Shown here: piece by piece, positions 26,555 through 35,739 of the stretch
How the letters are laid out: each line of letters opens with the position of its first letter
Position numbering within the stretch: the first letter of the stretch is position 1
The notes under the pieces: generated by a model
The model's database searches: none
What the model was told of the DNA's origin: nothing
The model's input: only the letters and a program-made list of their open reading frames with translations
Assembly: GCA_947449495.1 (NCBI GenBank)
Contig: CANFSB010000007.1
Span: forward strand, 1-60,623
DNA from: Pseudomonadota bacterium
GTDB lineage: Bacteria > Pseudomonadota > Gammaproteobacteria > Steroidobacterales > Steroidobacteraceae
DNA: 60,623 nt
Direction: 5' to 3'
Program-made: the position numbers and the translations under genes

Positions 26555-27108
26555 AACACCCCCGCCTTACAACGATGATCGAGTAAGCCTCAACAGGCGC
26601 ACGGTACGGGACTCACAGACGTATGTCCCCACGCGCGTCACCGGCCCGGTTGCGTCTTCCACGATCTGCTCAAAATACGTCGCGGTTGAAGACATCAGGC
26701 CTGCCCCTTCGATAGTACGTCGCTCTCTGGCAAAACGTGCACTGAAAAGCGTTTAAAGCTGAAAAAACAGCGCGTTACCCTAGTAGCGTCACTACCACGT
26801 CAGCGGCTGGCAGCAAGGCAAGGGATGTCCTAGGCCACACCGAAACGTAGCGGTGCTGCCTAACTGCGCGCTCGCAATGCATCGGGGTCGGTCACCGGCC
26901 GAGCCCTGCAGCGGGACACAAACCTGTTGAAATAATGAAACATCCAGAATTATTCATAATTCTTCTGAAGTGGAACGGTCTGAGGGATTTTTTGAATATC
27001 TGGCCTCAGTCTGGTCTTTAGATTTGGCGACAAGAATGTGGCGACCAAGCCACGCCAAAAGGCCTTGAGGGCGCAGAGGCATGACGGCCACCAAAGCAGT
27101 CTTAACAA
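26555..27108. other. 554-base intergenic region between divergent genes
   Basis: No convincing gene. It separates the cassette 2 operon (-) from the DUF1800/DUF1501 pair (+) and must contain their promoters. The part from about 26930 to 27000 is AT-rich and holds a palindrome (listed separately). No clear -35/-10 pair could be assigned. Confidence 0.5.
26946..26963. promoter_or_regulatory. AT-rich palindrome, possible operator
   Basis: AGAATTAT-tc-ATAATTCT is a perfect inverted repeat with 8-base arms and a 2-base centre. It is embedded in GC-rich DNA, about 145 bases before the DUF1800 start. It looks like a binding site for a dimeric regulator. Confidence 0.45.
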
Positions 27109-28950
27109 ATGACTGACGACAAACACGCCCAGTCGCCAGATTATGTCGAATCGCCCCAGGCCGAACCGGCGCTGCGTAACGCAGCGCCAATGGCTGCCGC
27201 GGCTGCACTGTTACAAGCCTGCGGTGGCGGGAGTACTGGTAACAGCTCTTCGAACACGCCCACCTCCAGCACAACACCCGAACCATTTGTCCCAGCGACG
27301 TGGTCGCCGCCAGCGGACGCGCCCTACGCGCGCTTTCTGCAGCAAGCACAGTTCGATTCGTCAGAGTCCGACATCGCAGCGGTGAAAGCCAAGGGCTACT
27401 CGGCTTGGCTCGACGAGCAGATAGCCATGACGCCAAGCCAAGGTGGTTGGGACTGGCTCAACTCCCGAGGCTATGGAGTCGTCGACAAACGAGAGTTCTA
27501 TTTTGCGGAGTGGTATCTGTCTGATTACATGATTTGGAATCAAATCGTGCGATCGCCGGACGCAGTGCGCAAACGCGTTGCACTGGCCATGACCGAATAC
27601 TTCGTGGTGGGCATCGACGGCATCACTCAACCGTGGTTTAAAGCATTCCAGCTCGCACACTACTACGACATTCTTTGTAACAACGCTTTCGGCAAATTTA
27701 GAAAGCTGCTCGAAGAGATCACGCTGTGTGTTGCGATGGGCAGCTTCCTGAACACCCTGAACAACGAGAAAGAAGACCCCAACACCGGCCGCCAGCCGGA
27801 CGAAAATTATGCTCGTGAAGTGATGCAGCTGTTCACGTTGGGCGTGAGCCAACTGAACCTTGATGGAACGCCCAAAACGGACTCGAACGGCAGTCCTCTA
27901 GACAGTTACACCCAAGCAGATGTGAGCAATCTGGCTCGGGTATTCACCGGCTATGTAACAGACGAGAGCGACGGCTACACCCAGTCGCCGGTCGCTCCTA
28001 TGTATTTTAATGTGGCGAATGTGGGCTACACCCGAAAGCCCATGAAACTATTGCCTTCACGGCATTCAATGCTGGAAAAAAGGTTCCTTGGTACTGTCAT
28101 TCCTGCCAACACCGACGGTGCTACGTCCTTAAAAATGGCGCTGGATACGCTGTTCAACCATCCAAACGTCGGCCCATTCTTTTCGCGGCAGATGATTCAG
28201 CGATTGGTCACAAGCAACCCTAGTGCCGCCTATGTGAGGCGAGTGGCGACAATCTTTAATGACAACGGCAGTGGCGTACGCGGCGACCTGAAAGCCGTTT
28301 TTAAAGCCATCCTGTTAGATGAAGATGCGCGCAGCGCCGCAACTCTGTCATCGACTACATCCGGCAAATTGCGCGAGCCGATGTTGCGCTTTGCCCAATG
28401 GGCCCGCACCTTCAAGCTAAGCTCCACAAGCGGTACCTGGAAGATCAGGCCGGCCAACAATGGCGCCGTGTCGTTGGGACAATATCCGCTGCGTTCACCA
28501 TCGGTGTTCAATTTTTTCAGGCCTGGATACGTGCCGCCAAACACGCAGCTAGCCACCCTCAAGGCCACATCACCCGAGTACCAGATCGTCAACGAATCCA
28601 GCGTCAGTCAGTACATCAACTTCATGCAAGACGTACTGCCTAGAGGCGTGTACGTGAGCGCCCCAGAGTTGCTGGAGGAGCCCAAGATGAACATGCCCAC
28701 TGATGGACATGATCTTGTACCTGACTACGCGACGGAACTCAGACTAACCACCAACCCTGTGGCACTTGTGCGTCGGCTCAATCTGATTCTGGCTGCAGGC
28801 CGTCTTTCACAGGCAACCGAGAACCTGATCATCGATGCACTGCAGTCGGACTACATCACCATCAATAGTTCGGCTACTGCAAAGCTTAACAACGTCTGTC
28901 GAGCGATTCTGTTCGTGATGTGCGCACCGGAATACTTGGTACAAAAGTGA
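27109..28950 (+). CDS. DUF1800 family lipoprotein
   Basis: 613 residues. The N-terminus has a hydrophobic stretch MAAAAALLQACGGG with a lipobox-like L-Q-A-C (Cys38), preceded by 27 polar residues, so a lipoprotein signal with an odd extension, or a start downstream at Met28. The DUF1800 domain shows F-L-Q-Q-A-Q-F, R-K-R-V-A-L-A-M-T-E-Y, N-Y-A-R-E-V-M-Q-L-F-T-L-G-V and a late H-P-N-V-G-P-F-F-S-R-Q-M-I-Q-R-L-V. Function of the family is unknown; it is nearly always encoded next to DUF1501. No good ribosome binding site at 27109. G+C is visibly lower than in the genes to the left, suggesting a different origin. Confidence 0.85.
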   Translation: MTDDKHAQSPDYVESPQAEPALRNAAPMAAAAALLQACGGGSTGNSSSNTPTSSTTPEPFVPATWSPPADAPYARFLQQAQFDSSESDIAAVKAKGYSAWLDEQIAMTPSQGGWDWLNSRGYGVVDKREFYFAEWYLSDYMIWNQIVRSPDAVRKRVALAMTEYFVVGIDGITQPWFKAFQLAHYYDILCNNAFGKFRKLLEEITLCVAMGSFLNTLNNEKEDPNTGRQPDENYAREVMQLFTLGVSQLNLDGTPKTDSNGSPLDSYTQADVSNLARVFTGYVTDESDGYTQSPVAPMYFNVANVGYTRKPMKLLPSRHSMLEKRFLGTVIPANTDGATSLKMALDTLFNHPNVGPFFSRQMIQRLVTSNPSAAYVRRVATIFNDNGSGVRGDLKAVFKAILLDEDARSAATLSSTTSGKLREPMLRFAQWARTFKLSSTSGTWKIRPANNGAVSLGQYPLRSPSVFNFFRPGYVPPNTQLATLKATSPEYQIVNESSVSQYINFMQDVLPRGVYVSAPELLEEPKMNMPTDGHDLVPDYATELRLTTNPVALVRRLNLILAAGRLSQATENLIIDALQSDYITINSSATAKLNNVCRAILFVMCAPEYLVQK

Positions 28951-28957
28951 TCTGCAC

Positions 28958-30406
28958 ATGAATATCCTGGACCCGCAAAAACACACGCGCCGGATGTTCC
29001 TGCAACGTAGTTCGTCTGTTGCATTGGCGGGCGTCGCCGCGCCTTTCGCGCTCAACTTGGCGGCCATAGGCGAAGCTGCGGCATTTAATGCGGCTGACTA
29101 CAAAGCGCTGGTGTGCGTGTTCCTGTTCGGGGGTAGTGACCAGACGCATACGGTTGTTAATTTCGACGAGCTGTCCCATGCCAAATACGCAAAGATTCGC
29201 GGCATCGATAGCGGACAGAACAATCTCGTGCTCTCGCGCGCTGACCTCGCCGGTACGTTGTTAAAACCAACAAGTCCGCTTGCCGACGGTCGGCAGTACG
29301 CGCTGAATCCCAACATGCCTGGCCTGGCAAGCCTGTTCAATCGCGGCAAAGCAGCGGTGCAGCTCAACGTGGGGCCTCTGGTCGCTCCCATCACGCGCGC
29401 GCAATATCAAAGTGGCAACACTGCCCAGTACCCAGTGCCACCAAAGCTTTTCTCGCACAACGATCAACAGTCAGTTTGGCAGTCCTACGCTGCCGAAGGC
29501 ACCACCGAGGGATGGGGCGGTCGGATCGGCGATCTGGCGCTAGCGAGCAACGCCAATAGTGTATTCACCTGCATTTCGGTCGCGGGGAACAGTGTGTTTT
29601 TGGCAGGACGCTCCGCACTGCAATATCAATGCTCGACCGGCGGTGCTATCGCTATCGGATCTCTTAAAGATAATTTCTTTAATTCCACTGCGCGTGACTT
29701 GTTCTCGACCCTGATTCAACAGTCGAGAACGGACGTCTTGGAAAACGAGTACTCGAAGGTGGTCAAACGCTCGATTGCCGCCGAGTCTCAGGTGGCCAAT
29801 GGTTTGGTCAAAGTTAGTTTGACGACCTCTTTCCCTGCGAATAATGAGCTGGCCGATCAACTTAAAGCTGTAGCGAGACTCATCGGCGCGCGTGACTCAC
29901 TCGGCGTCAAACGCCAAGTGTTCATGGTGTCGATGGGCGGCTTTGACCTGCATGACAACCTGATTTCCAAACAACCAGAGTTGCTCAAGCAGGTCAGCGA
30001 GGCGCTGAGCGCTTTTTATGATGCGACGGTGGAACTGGGCGTGGCGAACAACGTCACTGCGTTCACCGCCAGCGACTTCGGACGCACACTGACACCCAAC
30101 GGCGACGGCTCAGATCATGGCTGGGGCTCGCACCACTTTGTGGTTGGCGGCGCGGTACGTGGAGCTGGTTTCTATGGCACACCACCGCCGGTAAGCGTCG
30201 GCGACACCGCCTCAGCTGACGATCAGTGGCACGTAGGTCAGGGGCGGCTGTTGCCTTCGACGTCCGTTGAGCAATACACAGCCACGCTCGCCACTTGGTT
30301 CGGGGTCGCAGAGTCGGAACTCAATGCCTTGCTGCCGTATCTGAAGAATTTTGGCGCGGGCGCAGGATTCCCCAATTACCCAACCAATCTGGGCTTTTTG
30401 GGCTGA
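28958..30406 (+). CDS. Tat-exported DUF1501 family protein
   Basis: 482 residues, 7 bases after the DUF1800 gene. A twin-arginine signal is visible (TRRMFLQRSSSVALAGVAAP, about 10-30). The family signature includes L-V-C-V-F-L-F-G-G-S-D, M-G-G-F-D-L-H-D-N, F-T-A-S-D-F-G-R-T and SDHGWGSHHFVVGG in the last third, where H-G-W-G-S-H-H recalls the HxxSHH motif of DUF1552. DUF1501 is related to sulfatase/phosphatase-fold proteins, with no established reaction. Paired with DUF1800 it forms the third exported pair of this general type in the window. Base composition is low in places (25 of 60 bases G or C in 29641-29700). Confidence 0.88.
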   Translation: MNILDPQKHTRRMFLQRSSSVALAGVAAPFALNLAAIGEAAAFNAADYKALVCVFLFGGSDQTHTVVNFDELSHAKYAKIRGIDSGQNNLVLSRADLAGTLLKPTSPLADGRQYALNPNMPGLASLFNRGKAAVQLNVGPLVAPITRAQYQSGNTAQYPVPPKLFSHNDQQSVWQSYAAEGTTEGWGGRIGDLALASNANSVFTCISVAGNSVFLAGRSALQYQCSTGGAIAIGSLKDNFFNSTARDLFSTLIQQSRTDVLENEYSKVVKRSIAAESQVANGLVKVSLTTSFPANNELADQLKAVARLIGARDSLGVKRQVFMVSMGGFDLHDNLISKQPELLKQVSEALSAFYDATVELGVANNVTAFTASDFGRTLTPNGDGSDHGWGSHHFVVGGAVRGAGFYGTPPPVSVGDTASADDQWHVGQGRLLPSTSVEQYTATLATWFGVAESELNALLPYLKNFGAGAGFPNYPTNLGFLG

Positions 30407-30467
30407 TGATATTGTTAGGTGATTAGCTTCATCGCATCGAAGTCATAAGAATCGCGGGGGCGACAAC

Positions 30468-33044
30468 ATGATTAAGCCAGTTCGTTCATGGGTTTTGGCA
30501 GTGTCAGCTGCATCCGTTTATCTCGCGTTTTTGCCCAGCGCCGGTGCGGCGGCGGAGGTCAAGGCGACGCGCTGGTCTGATCCGGCCAGCTGGCCAGACA
30601 ACAAGGTCCCTGCCGCCGGCGACAAGGTAGAGATTGCCAGCGGCAAGCAAGTGATTCTGGACGTCAGCCCTCCAGCGCTCAACGGCATCACGATCAACGG
30701 CACGCTCAGCTTCGCCAACACGGCCGACCTGGAACTCACCACCGAATGGATCATGGTTCACGGCGAGCTGCAGATCGGCACCCAAGCCAAGCCCCACACG
30801 CGCAAGGCCACCATCACTCTGACCGACAACGTTAAGGGTGAGAACCTCATGGGTGGCATGGGTGACCGCGGCATCCTGCTGTCGGGCGGCACCTTAAACC
30901 TGCACGGCAACCAGAAGAACACGTGGACCAAGCTGACCAGCACGGCAGCGGCCGGCAGCATGTCGATCCAGGTCAGCAATGCCTCGGGCTGGCGGGTTGG
31001 CAATGAGATCGTGCTGGCTTCAACCGATTACGATCCGCGGCAGGCCGAGCAGCGCAGCATCACTGCCATCAAGGGCAACACGATCACGCTGGATCGCAAG
31101 CTCGACTACATGCACTTCGGCAAGATCACCTTCGGAGTGGATGAACGCGGTGAAGTGGGCCTGCTGACGCGCAACATCAAAGTGCAGGCATCGGAAGACG
31201 CCGCGCAGTCCTTCTTTGGCGGCCACATCATGGCGATGCCCACCAGCAAAATGTATGTAGAGGGCGTCGAACTGACGCGCATGGGCCAGAACTTGACGCT
31301 AGCGCGGTATCCGATCCACTGGCATCTGGTGGGCGATGCGCTGGGTCAGTACATCAAGAACGCTGCAATCCACCACACTTATAACCGCTGTGTAACCGTG
31401 CACGGCACGCATAACCTGCGTGTGGAGAACAACGTCACCTACAACACTGTGGGTCACTGTTTCTTCATGGAAGACGGGATAGAGCACGGCAACGAGTTCA
31501 TCCGCAACCTGGCAATGCAGACCAAGTGCCACACGTCCCAGCCCTGCGTTCCGACCAACCTTGCCGCAGCGGGTGAAAGCGCAGGGTTTGACGATCGTCA
31601 GGGCGTACGCGCCAGCGGCCAGACTTCCAAAGAAGTGCTGCTGCCTTCAGACAACACCGTGTCATCTTTCTGGATCACCAACCCGGACAACACCTACCGC
31701 GACAACGTGGCAGCAGGCTCCGATGCAAACGGTTTCTGGATGTCGTTGCCCGAGCACCCCAACGGTGCCTTCCTAGGCACCGATGCCAGCAAGGCAACCT
31801 GGCCGCGTCGCACAGCTTTTCGCCAGTTCAAGGGCAACGTCGCGCACTCCAACTACGACGGCTTCATGTTCGACCGCAACATTGCGGCCAACAATACCTT
31901 TGGCGTCACCGGCAGCTCGCATCAGCCCAAATTGGATCCGGCAGACGCCACGGCCAAGACCGTGGAATCCGTGTTCAGTCAGCTCACCGCCTACAAGAAC
32001 CGCAACGGCGGTATCTGGGGCCGGGGTGAGATGCACACCTTTACCGACCTGAAGCTGGCTGACAACGCCATGGGCTATACGCACGCCTCGGGCAACTTCG
32101 GCCGGGATCCGTATACATCACGGGTGTTGAACTCGCTGTTTGTGGGTGAATCCGAGAACGTTGGCAACCCGAAGACACCAGCAGAAGTGGCTTACGGCCG
32201 CAGCCTTCCCAAGCCACAGTTGCCGGACTTCCCGATCCGCGGTTATGAGTACTACGACTACCGGCACGATGTGCAGAACAGCACCTTCGTCAATTACCAA
32301 GACAACGCGACGCGCAAGACCGGCGCGATCTCGTATCTGCTGTTCACCAGCTTTGGCGTCAGCACAGAGAACGCTGTTGAGGGCGCGAAGTTCATCAATG
32401 CCAAGCCAGTGTATTTTCCAACCCTAGAACGCAAGTGGGGCAACGACAACGGCAGCAGCGCTGCGTGGAAGGTCGCAGCCATACACGATAAGGACGGCTC
32501 GGTCAGCGGTGTGCCCAACTCATACATCCTGATTAACGATGGCGCTTACGACAGCATCGCTGCGGACGCGCAGGCCTGTGAAGTCAAAGTCAGCTGGAAT
32601 GCGGCAGTGTGTAAGGGTGATGTGGGACGGATGAACTTTGCGCGCGCCGCGGGCGGACCCATCGCCGGAATCGGTGCAGGTGCAGCCGGTACGCCTCCGG
32701 CGCCACCGCCGCAGATCATGCTCAGCCGCAACGGCAAGACCTATGCCGTGACCCAGAGCAGCAACGTGCGATCTGGTACCGAGATCAAGTTGGCCACCGA
32801 AGAGCCTTCGCTTAACGTGAGCCTGACGGAGCTGGACAAAGGCTCGTGGGTGATTCTGGAACTACCGGGATATGCCAGCGCAACCTCGGGTACGGCACTG
32901 GGCAGCCTTGATGCACTGCGCAGCGCCAGCGCTACGGCGTACTTCAAAGACAAAGATGCGCTGTGGGTCAAGGTAGTGTCTGACGGTAGCGGTGCCAGCG
33001 TAGCCATTCCGGGCAGCGGCACCAGCATTCAGGTCAGTAGGTAA
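30468..33044 (+). CDS. exported G8-domain, right-handed beta-helix protein
   Basis: 858 residues. Signal peptide to about Ala28. Residues about 33-130 form a G8 domain (R-W-S-D-P-A-S-W-P, P-A-A-G-D-K-V-E-I, repeated glycines, I-N-G-T-L-S-F). This is followed by a long parallel beta-helix region with P-I-H-W-H-L-V-G-D, H-H-T-Y-N-R-C-V-T-V-H-G-T-H-N-L-R and many N-x-V-x-x-N turns. The architecture is that of the hyaluronan-related CEMIP/TMEM2 group and of bacterial polysaccharide-active beta-helix proteins. Carbohydrate binding or cleavage outside the inner membrane is therefore likely but not shown. The last 150 residues (after a Pro-rich linker) form a separate small beta domain. A G-rich ribosome binding site precedes the ATG. 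Confidence 0.82.
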   Translation: MIKPVRSWVLAVSAASVYLAFLPSAGAAAEVKATRWSDPASWPDNKVPAAGDKVEIASGKQVILDVSPPALNGITINGTLSFANTADLELTTEWIMVHGELQIGTQAKPHTRKATITLTDNVKGENLMGGMGDRGILLSGGTLNLHGNQKNTWTKLTSTAAAGSMSIQVSNASGWRVGNEIVLASTDYDPRQAEQRSITAIKGNTITLDRKLDYMHFGKITFGVDERGEVGLLTRNIKVQASEDAAQSFFGGHIMAMPTSKMYVEGVELTRMGQNLTLARYPIHWHLVGDALGQYIKNAAIHHTYNRCVTVHGTHNLRVENNVTYNTVGHCFFMEDGIEHGNEFIRNLAMQTKCHTSQPCVPTNLAAAGESAGFDDRQGVRASGQTSKEVLLPSDNTVSSFWITNPDNTYRDNVAAGSDANGFWMSLPEHPNGAFLGTDASKATWPRRTAFRQFKGNVAHSNYDGFMFDRNIAANNTFGVTGSSHQPKLDPADATAKTVESVFSQLTAYKNRNGGIWGRGEMHTFTDLKLADNAMGYTHASGNFGRDPYTSRVLNSLFVGESENVGNPKTPAEVAYGRSLPKPQLPDFPIRGYEYYDYRHDVQNSTFVNYQDNATRKTGAISYLLFTSFGVSTENAVEGAKFINAKPVYFPTLERKWGNDNGSSAAWKVAAIHDKDGSVSGVPNSYILINDGAYDSIAADAQACEVKVSWNAAVCKGDVGRMNFARAAGGPIAGIGAGAAGTPPAPPPQIMLSRNGKTYAVTQSSNVRSGTEIKLATEEPSLNVSLTELDKGSWVILELPGYASATSGTALGSLDALRSASATAYFKDKDALWVKVVSDGSGASVAIPGSGTSIQVSR

Positions 33045-33142
33045 GTGGCTGGCTGTTGGTGGCGGGGATAATTGACATGCCCTCCATCCGATAGCAGTCT
33101 GAAGATCGTGTCCGATTCAATCGTCACTTGGAGTCACGCTAT

Positions 33143-33664
33143 ATGAAACGCTCTCTCGCGCTGTTGATCGCTGCCAGCCTTGCCAGTGCAGCGGCCTTTG
33201 CCCAAGCACCGATGCGTTCACTGGCCGACCCGGTGGTGGCCCACGCAGATCCGGAGTCGCTGTTCACCAGCAAGAACGCGGCAATTCACCGCAACAAGCA
33301 AGCAGCCCTGCACATCATGCGTGAACTGCTGCAGTGCAATCAGTGGGCACGTTCGGACCAGTGGCTAAGCAACAAGTACATTCAGCACAACCCGATGGCT
33401 GCCTCGGGCCTGGATGGCGTGAAGAAGTACTTCATCGAGGTCGCCAAGCGCGTGCCAACGCCCACCTGCACCAAGCTCACCAGCCCGGTGGTCGCGGTGC
33501 AAGCTGAAGGCGATTATGTGACCGTGCTGACCGTGCGCGAGATCAAGTACACCGACGATCCGAGCAAGTCCTATACGACTACTTGGTTTGATACTTGGCG
33601 CTTTGTCGACGGTAAGGCCGACGAGCATTGGGATCCGGCCACGCTGCCGCTGCCGGTCAAGTAA
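33143..33664 (+). CDS. exported SnoaL-like / NTF2-fold protein
   Basis: 173 residues from the ATG at 33143 (an in-frame TTG lies at 33128; TTGGAG acts as the ribosome binding site). Signal peptide to about Ala21, then a SnoaL-like domain with N-K-Q-A-A-L-H-I-M-R-E-L, K-Y-I-Q-H-N-P and a tail with T-W-F-D-T-W-R-F-V-D-G-K-A-D-E-H-W-D. This ending and the Y-I-Q-H-N-P core match polyketide-cyclase-like SnoaL proteins of the predicted ester-cyclase type. Substrate unknown. A strong terminator follows. Confidence 0.75.
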   Translation: MKRSLALLIAASLASAAAFAQAPMRSLADPVVAHADPESLFTSKNAAIHRNKQAALHIMRELLQCNQWARSDQWLSNKYIQHNPMAASGLDGVKKYFIEVAKRVPTPTCTKLTSPVVAVQAEGDYVTVLTVREIKYTDDPSKSYTTTWFDTWRFVDGKADEHWDPATLPLPVK

Positions 33665-33689
33665 CCGACCTACTAACGGCGCTTGGAAC

Positions 33690-33726
33690 ATGGCTGATGC
33701 CTGCGGGCATCAGCCATTAATCCTTT
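33690..33726 (+). terminator. intrinsic terminator after the SnoaL-like gene
   Basis: ATGGCTGATGCC and GGCATCAGCCAT form a perfect 12-base stem with a tgcg loop (33690-33717), followed by taatccttt. The T-rich tail is weak, but the stem is strong and sits 25 bases after the stop codon. Confidence 0.6.
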
Positions 33727-33738
33727 ATCATCCCGCCC

Positions 33739-35568
33739 GTGACCTCTGAAGCAACAGCCAGCTCTTCGCTGCCCATCGTCAACATCGCGGCCTACCGCTT
33801 CGCCACGCTGCACGACCTGCAGGCGCTGCGCACCGAGCTGCTCACGCTCTGCCACATAGGCCAGTTGCGCGGCACCATCCTGCTGAGCACCGAGGGCATC
33901 AACCTGTTCATGGCAGGCGCAGCCGGGGCAATAGAGTCGCTGCTGGCACGTCTGCGCGCGATTCCAGGCCTGGAATCGCTGCAAGCCAAATACAGCTACA
34001 CAGCAGATCAACCGTTCCGGCGCATGCTGGTGCGCATCAAGCGCGAGATCATCGCCTTTGGCGTACCGGGCATCGTTCCGGCACAACGCACCTCGCCCAA
34101 GCTAGCCCCACAGCAACTCAAAGCGTGGCTGGATGAAGGCAAGCAGATCACTCTGCTCGACACGCGCAACGACTATGAAGTTAAGCTCGGCACGTTCGAG
34201 AACGCGCTGCCTGCTGGCGTGGATCATTTTCGGGACTTCCCCGCTGCTGTCGCCAATCTGCCCGAAGCGCTTAAAGAGCAGACCATCGTGATGTTCTGCA
34301 CCGGCGGCATACGCTGCGAAAAAGCCGGCCCGTACATGGAATCGCAGGGCTTCAAAAATGTGCTGCAGCTAGATGGCGGCATCCTCAAGTACTTCGAGGA
34401 GTGCGGCGGCGCGCATTACAACGGCGAGTGCTTTGTCTTTGACCAGAGAGTGGGCGTAGACCCTGCGCTGCAGGAGTCCGACGCTGCGCAGTGTTTCAAG
34501 TGCCTCTCGCCGCTGACTGTGGACGAGCAGCAAGACGCGCGCTATGTCCCGGGGCAGTCGTGCCCGTGGTGTTATCGCAGTGATGCCGAACAGGCCGCAG
34601 CACACGTGCAAAGCCGCAACCTTGCAATGCGCGCAGCCATGCATCCGCTTCCCGGCAGCACACCCGCCGACGTGTTTCGCCCACTGCGTGTGCCACAAGA
34701 GTGCGATGGCCTGTCGGTGCTGGAGACCTTCTGTCGCGTGCTGAGCCATCTGTCTGCGATCTATTGGGATGAAGAATGTCGTGCCGGCAACCTGCTTGAT
34801 TCAAGACATCAGGTGCTGGCCGCAACGCACGTCGTGCACGCAGGCGATCGATTGCTGCATCGGCATCCACAGATCATCGAGCCCGATGTAAACGGCGACA
34901 TCACTGTGCTCTATGAAGATGAGGCGCTGCTGGTGCTGAACAAGCCCGCACCCTTGCCCATGCATGCCGGTGGCCGGTTTACGCGCAACACCTTGCAGCA
35001 AGCGCTGAACACGGTGTACCGGCCGCAGAAGCCCAAGCCCGCACACCGTCTCGATGCCAACACCACCGGTCTGGTGATTGCCGCCCGTAATCGTCACTTT
35101 GCCGGGCGGCTGCAGAGCCAGTTTGCCGAGGGTCGCGTCAGCAAGACCTATCTGGTGCGCGTGCAGGGACATCCATCGCAAGATGCCTTTCGCTGCGACG
35201 CACCGATCGGCAGAGAAGCCTGTGCCTCTGGCACGCGCGAGGTCGACGAGCAGGACGGCGACGATGCGACCACGCTGTTCACCGTGTTGCAGCGCTTGCC
35301 AGACGGCACCAGCCTGCTCGAAGCACGACCGCTGACCGGGCGCACTAACCAGATTCGGATCCATTGCGCCCATCTTGGCTTTGCAGTGGTGGGCGACGCG
35401 GCCTATCGCAATGACGACACTATGCCGCGACTGACCAAAGAGATGGGTGAACGCCCGCTATGCCTCCATGCCTGGCAAATCAGCTTTGCCCATCCGGCAA
35501 GTGGTACAGCCGTGACCTTTACTGCCCCTCCGCCCGAGTGGGCTGGCCAGCACCAAATTACTCCTTGA
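33739..35568 (+). CDS. fusion of tRNA uridine(34) hydroxylase (TrhO/YceA, rhodanese) and RluA-family pseudouridine synthase
   Basis: 609 residues from a GTG. Residues 1-290 match TrhO: L-S-T-E-G-I-N at 49-55, V-R-I-K-R-E-I at 98-104, a rhodanese loop MFCTGGIRCEKA with Cys187 as nucleophile, and a cysteine cluster C252-x2-C255 / C275-x2-C278 likely to bind zinc. TrhO makes 5-hydroxyuridine at position 34 of tRNAs. Residues 325-600 form an RluA/TruC-type pseudouridine synthase, with an S4-like start, HRLDANTTG at 436-444 (catalytic Asp439), and L-T-G-R-T-N-Q-I-R-I-H. Both parts keep their key residues, so a bifunctional RNA-modifying enzyme is predicted. No signal peptide; cytosolic. The target of the second domain cannot be read from sequence. 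Confidence 0.88.
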   Translation: MTSEATASSSLPIVNIAAYRFATLHDLQALRTELLTLCHIGQLRGTILLSTEGINLFMAGAAGAIESLLARLRAIPGLESLQAKYSYTADQPFRRMLVRIKREIIAFGVPGIVPAQRTSPKLAPQQLKAWLDEGKQITLLDTRNDYEVKLGTFENALPAGVDHFRDFPAAVANLPEALKEQTIVMFCTGGIRCEKAGPYMESQGFKNVLQLDGGILKYFEECGGAHYNGECFVFDQRVGVDPALQESDAAQCFKCLSPLTVDEQQDARYVPGQSCPWCYRSDAEQAAAHVQSRNLAMRAAMHPLPGSTPADVFRPLRVPQECDGLSVLETFCRVLSHLSAIYWDEECRAGNLLDSRHQVLAATHVVHAGDRLLHRHPQIIEPDVNGDITVLYEDEALLVLNKPAPLPMHAGGRFTRNTLQQALNTVYRPQKPKPAHRLDANTTGLVIAARNRHFAGRLQSQFAEGRVSKTYLVRVQGHPSQDAFRCDAPIGREACASGTREVDEQDGDDATTLFTVLQRLPDGTSLLEARPLTGRTNQIRIHCAHLGFAVVGDAAYRNDDTMPRLTKEMGERPLCLHAWQISFAHPASGTAVTFTAPPPEWAGQHQITP

Positions 35569-35620
35569 GCGTCCCGCGCACCTATCGCACCGCACCCCAA
35601 AACTGTTAAAACTGGCGATA

Positions 35621-35661
35621 CGGTCCGGACCGCCTAGAAACAAAATTGATGACAAATCAAT
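35621..35661. promoter_or_regulatory. two palindromes upstream of TonB receptor
   Basis: CGGTCCGGACCG (35621-35632) is a perfect 12-base palindrome, and ATTGAT-gacaa-ATCAAT (35645-35661) is a second inverted repeat. Both lie 80-120 bases before the receptor start and are candidate operators. No promoter boxes could be fixed. Confidence 0.4.
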
Positions 35662-35739
35662 AGGGCGGATTGCGAACGGCGAACCGATTACCTGGCCACT
35701 CAGATTGTTCACAACTAGAAAAAGAACTCGGGGGATCAA

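Noticed and set aside
26409-26756. 115-residue + strand frame in the divergent gap
   Set aside because: It starts inside the DUF1592 gene in antisense, lacks a ribosome binding site and has no recognisable sequence.
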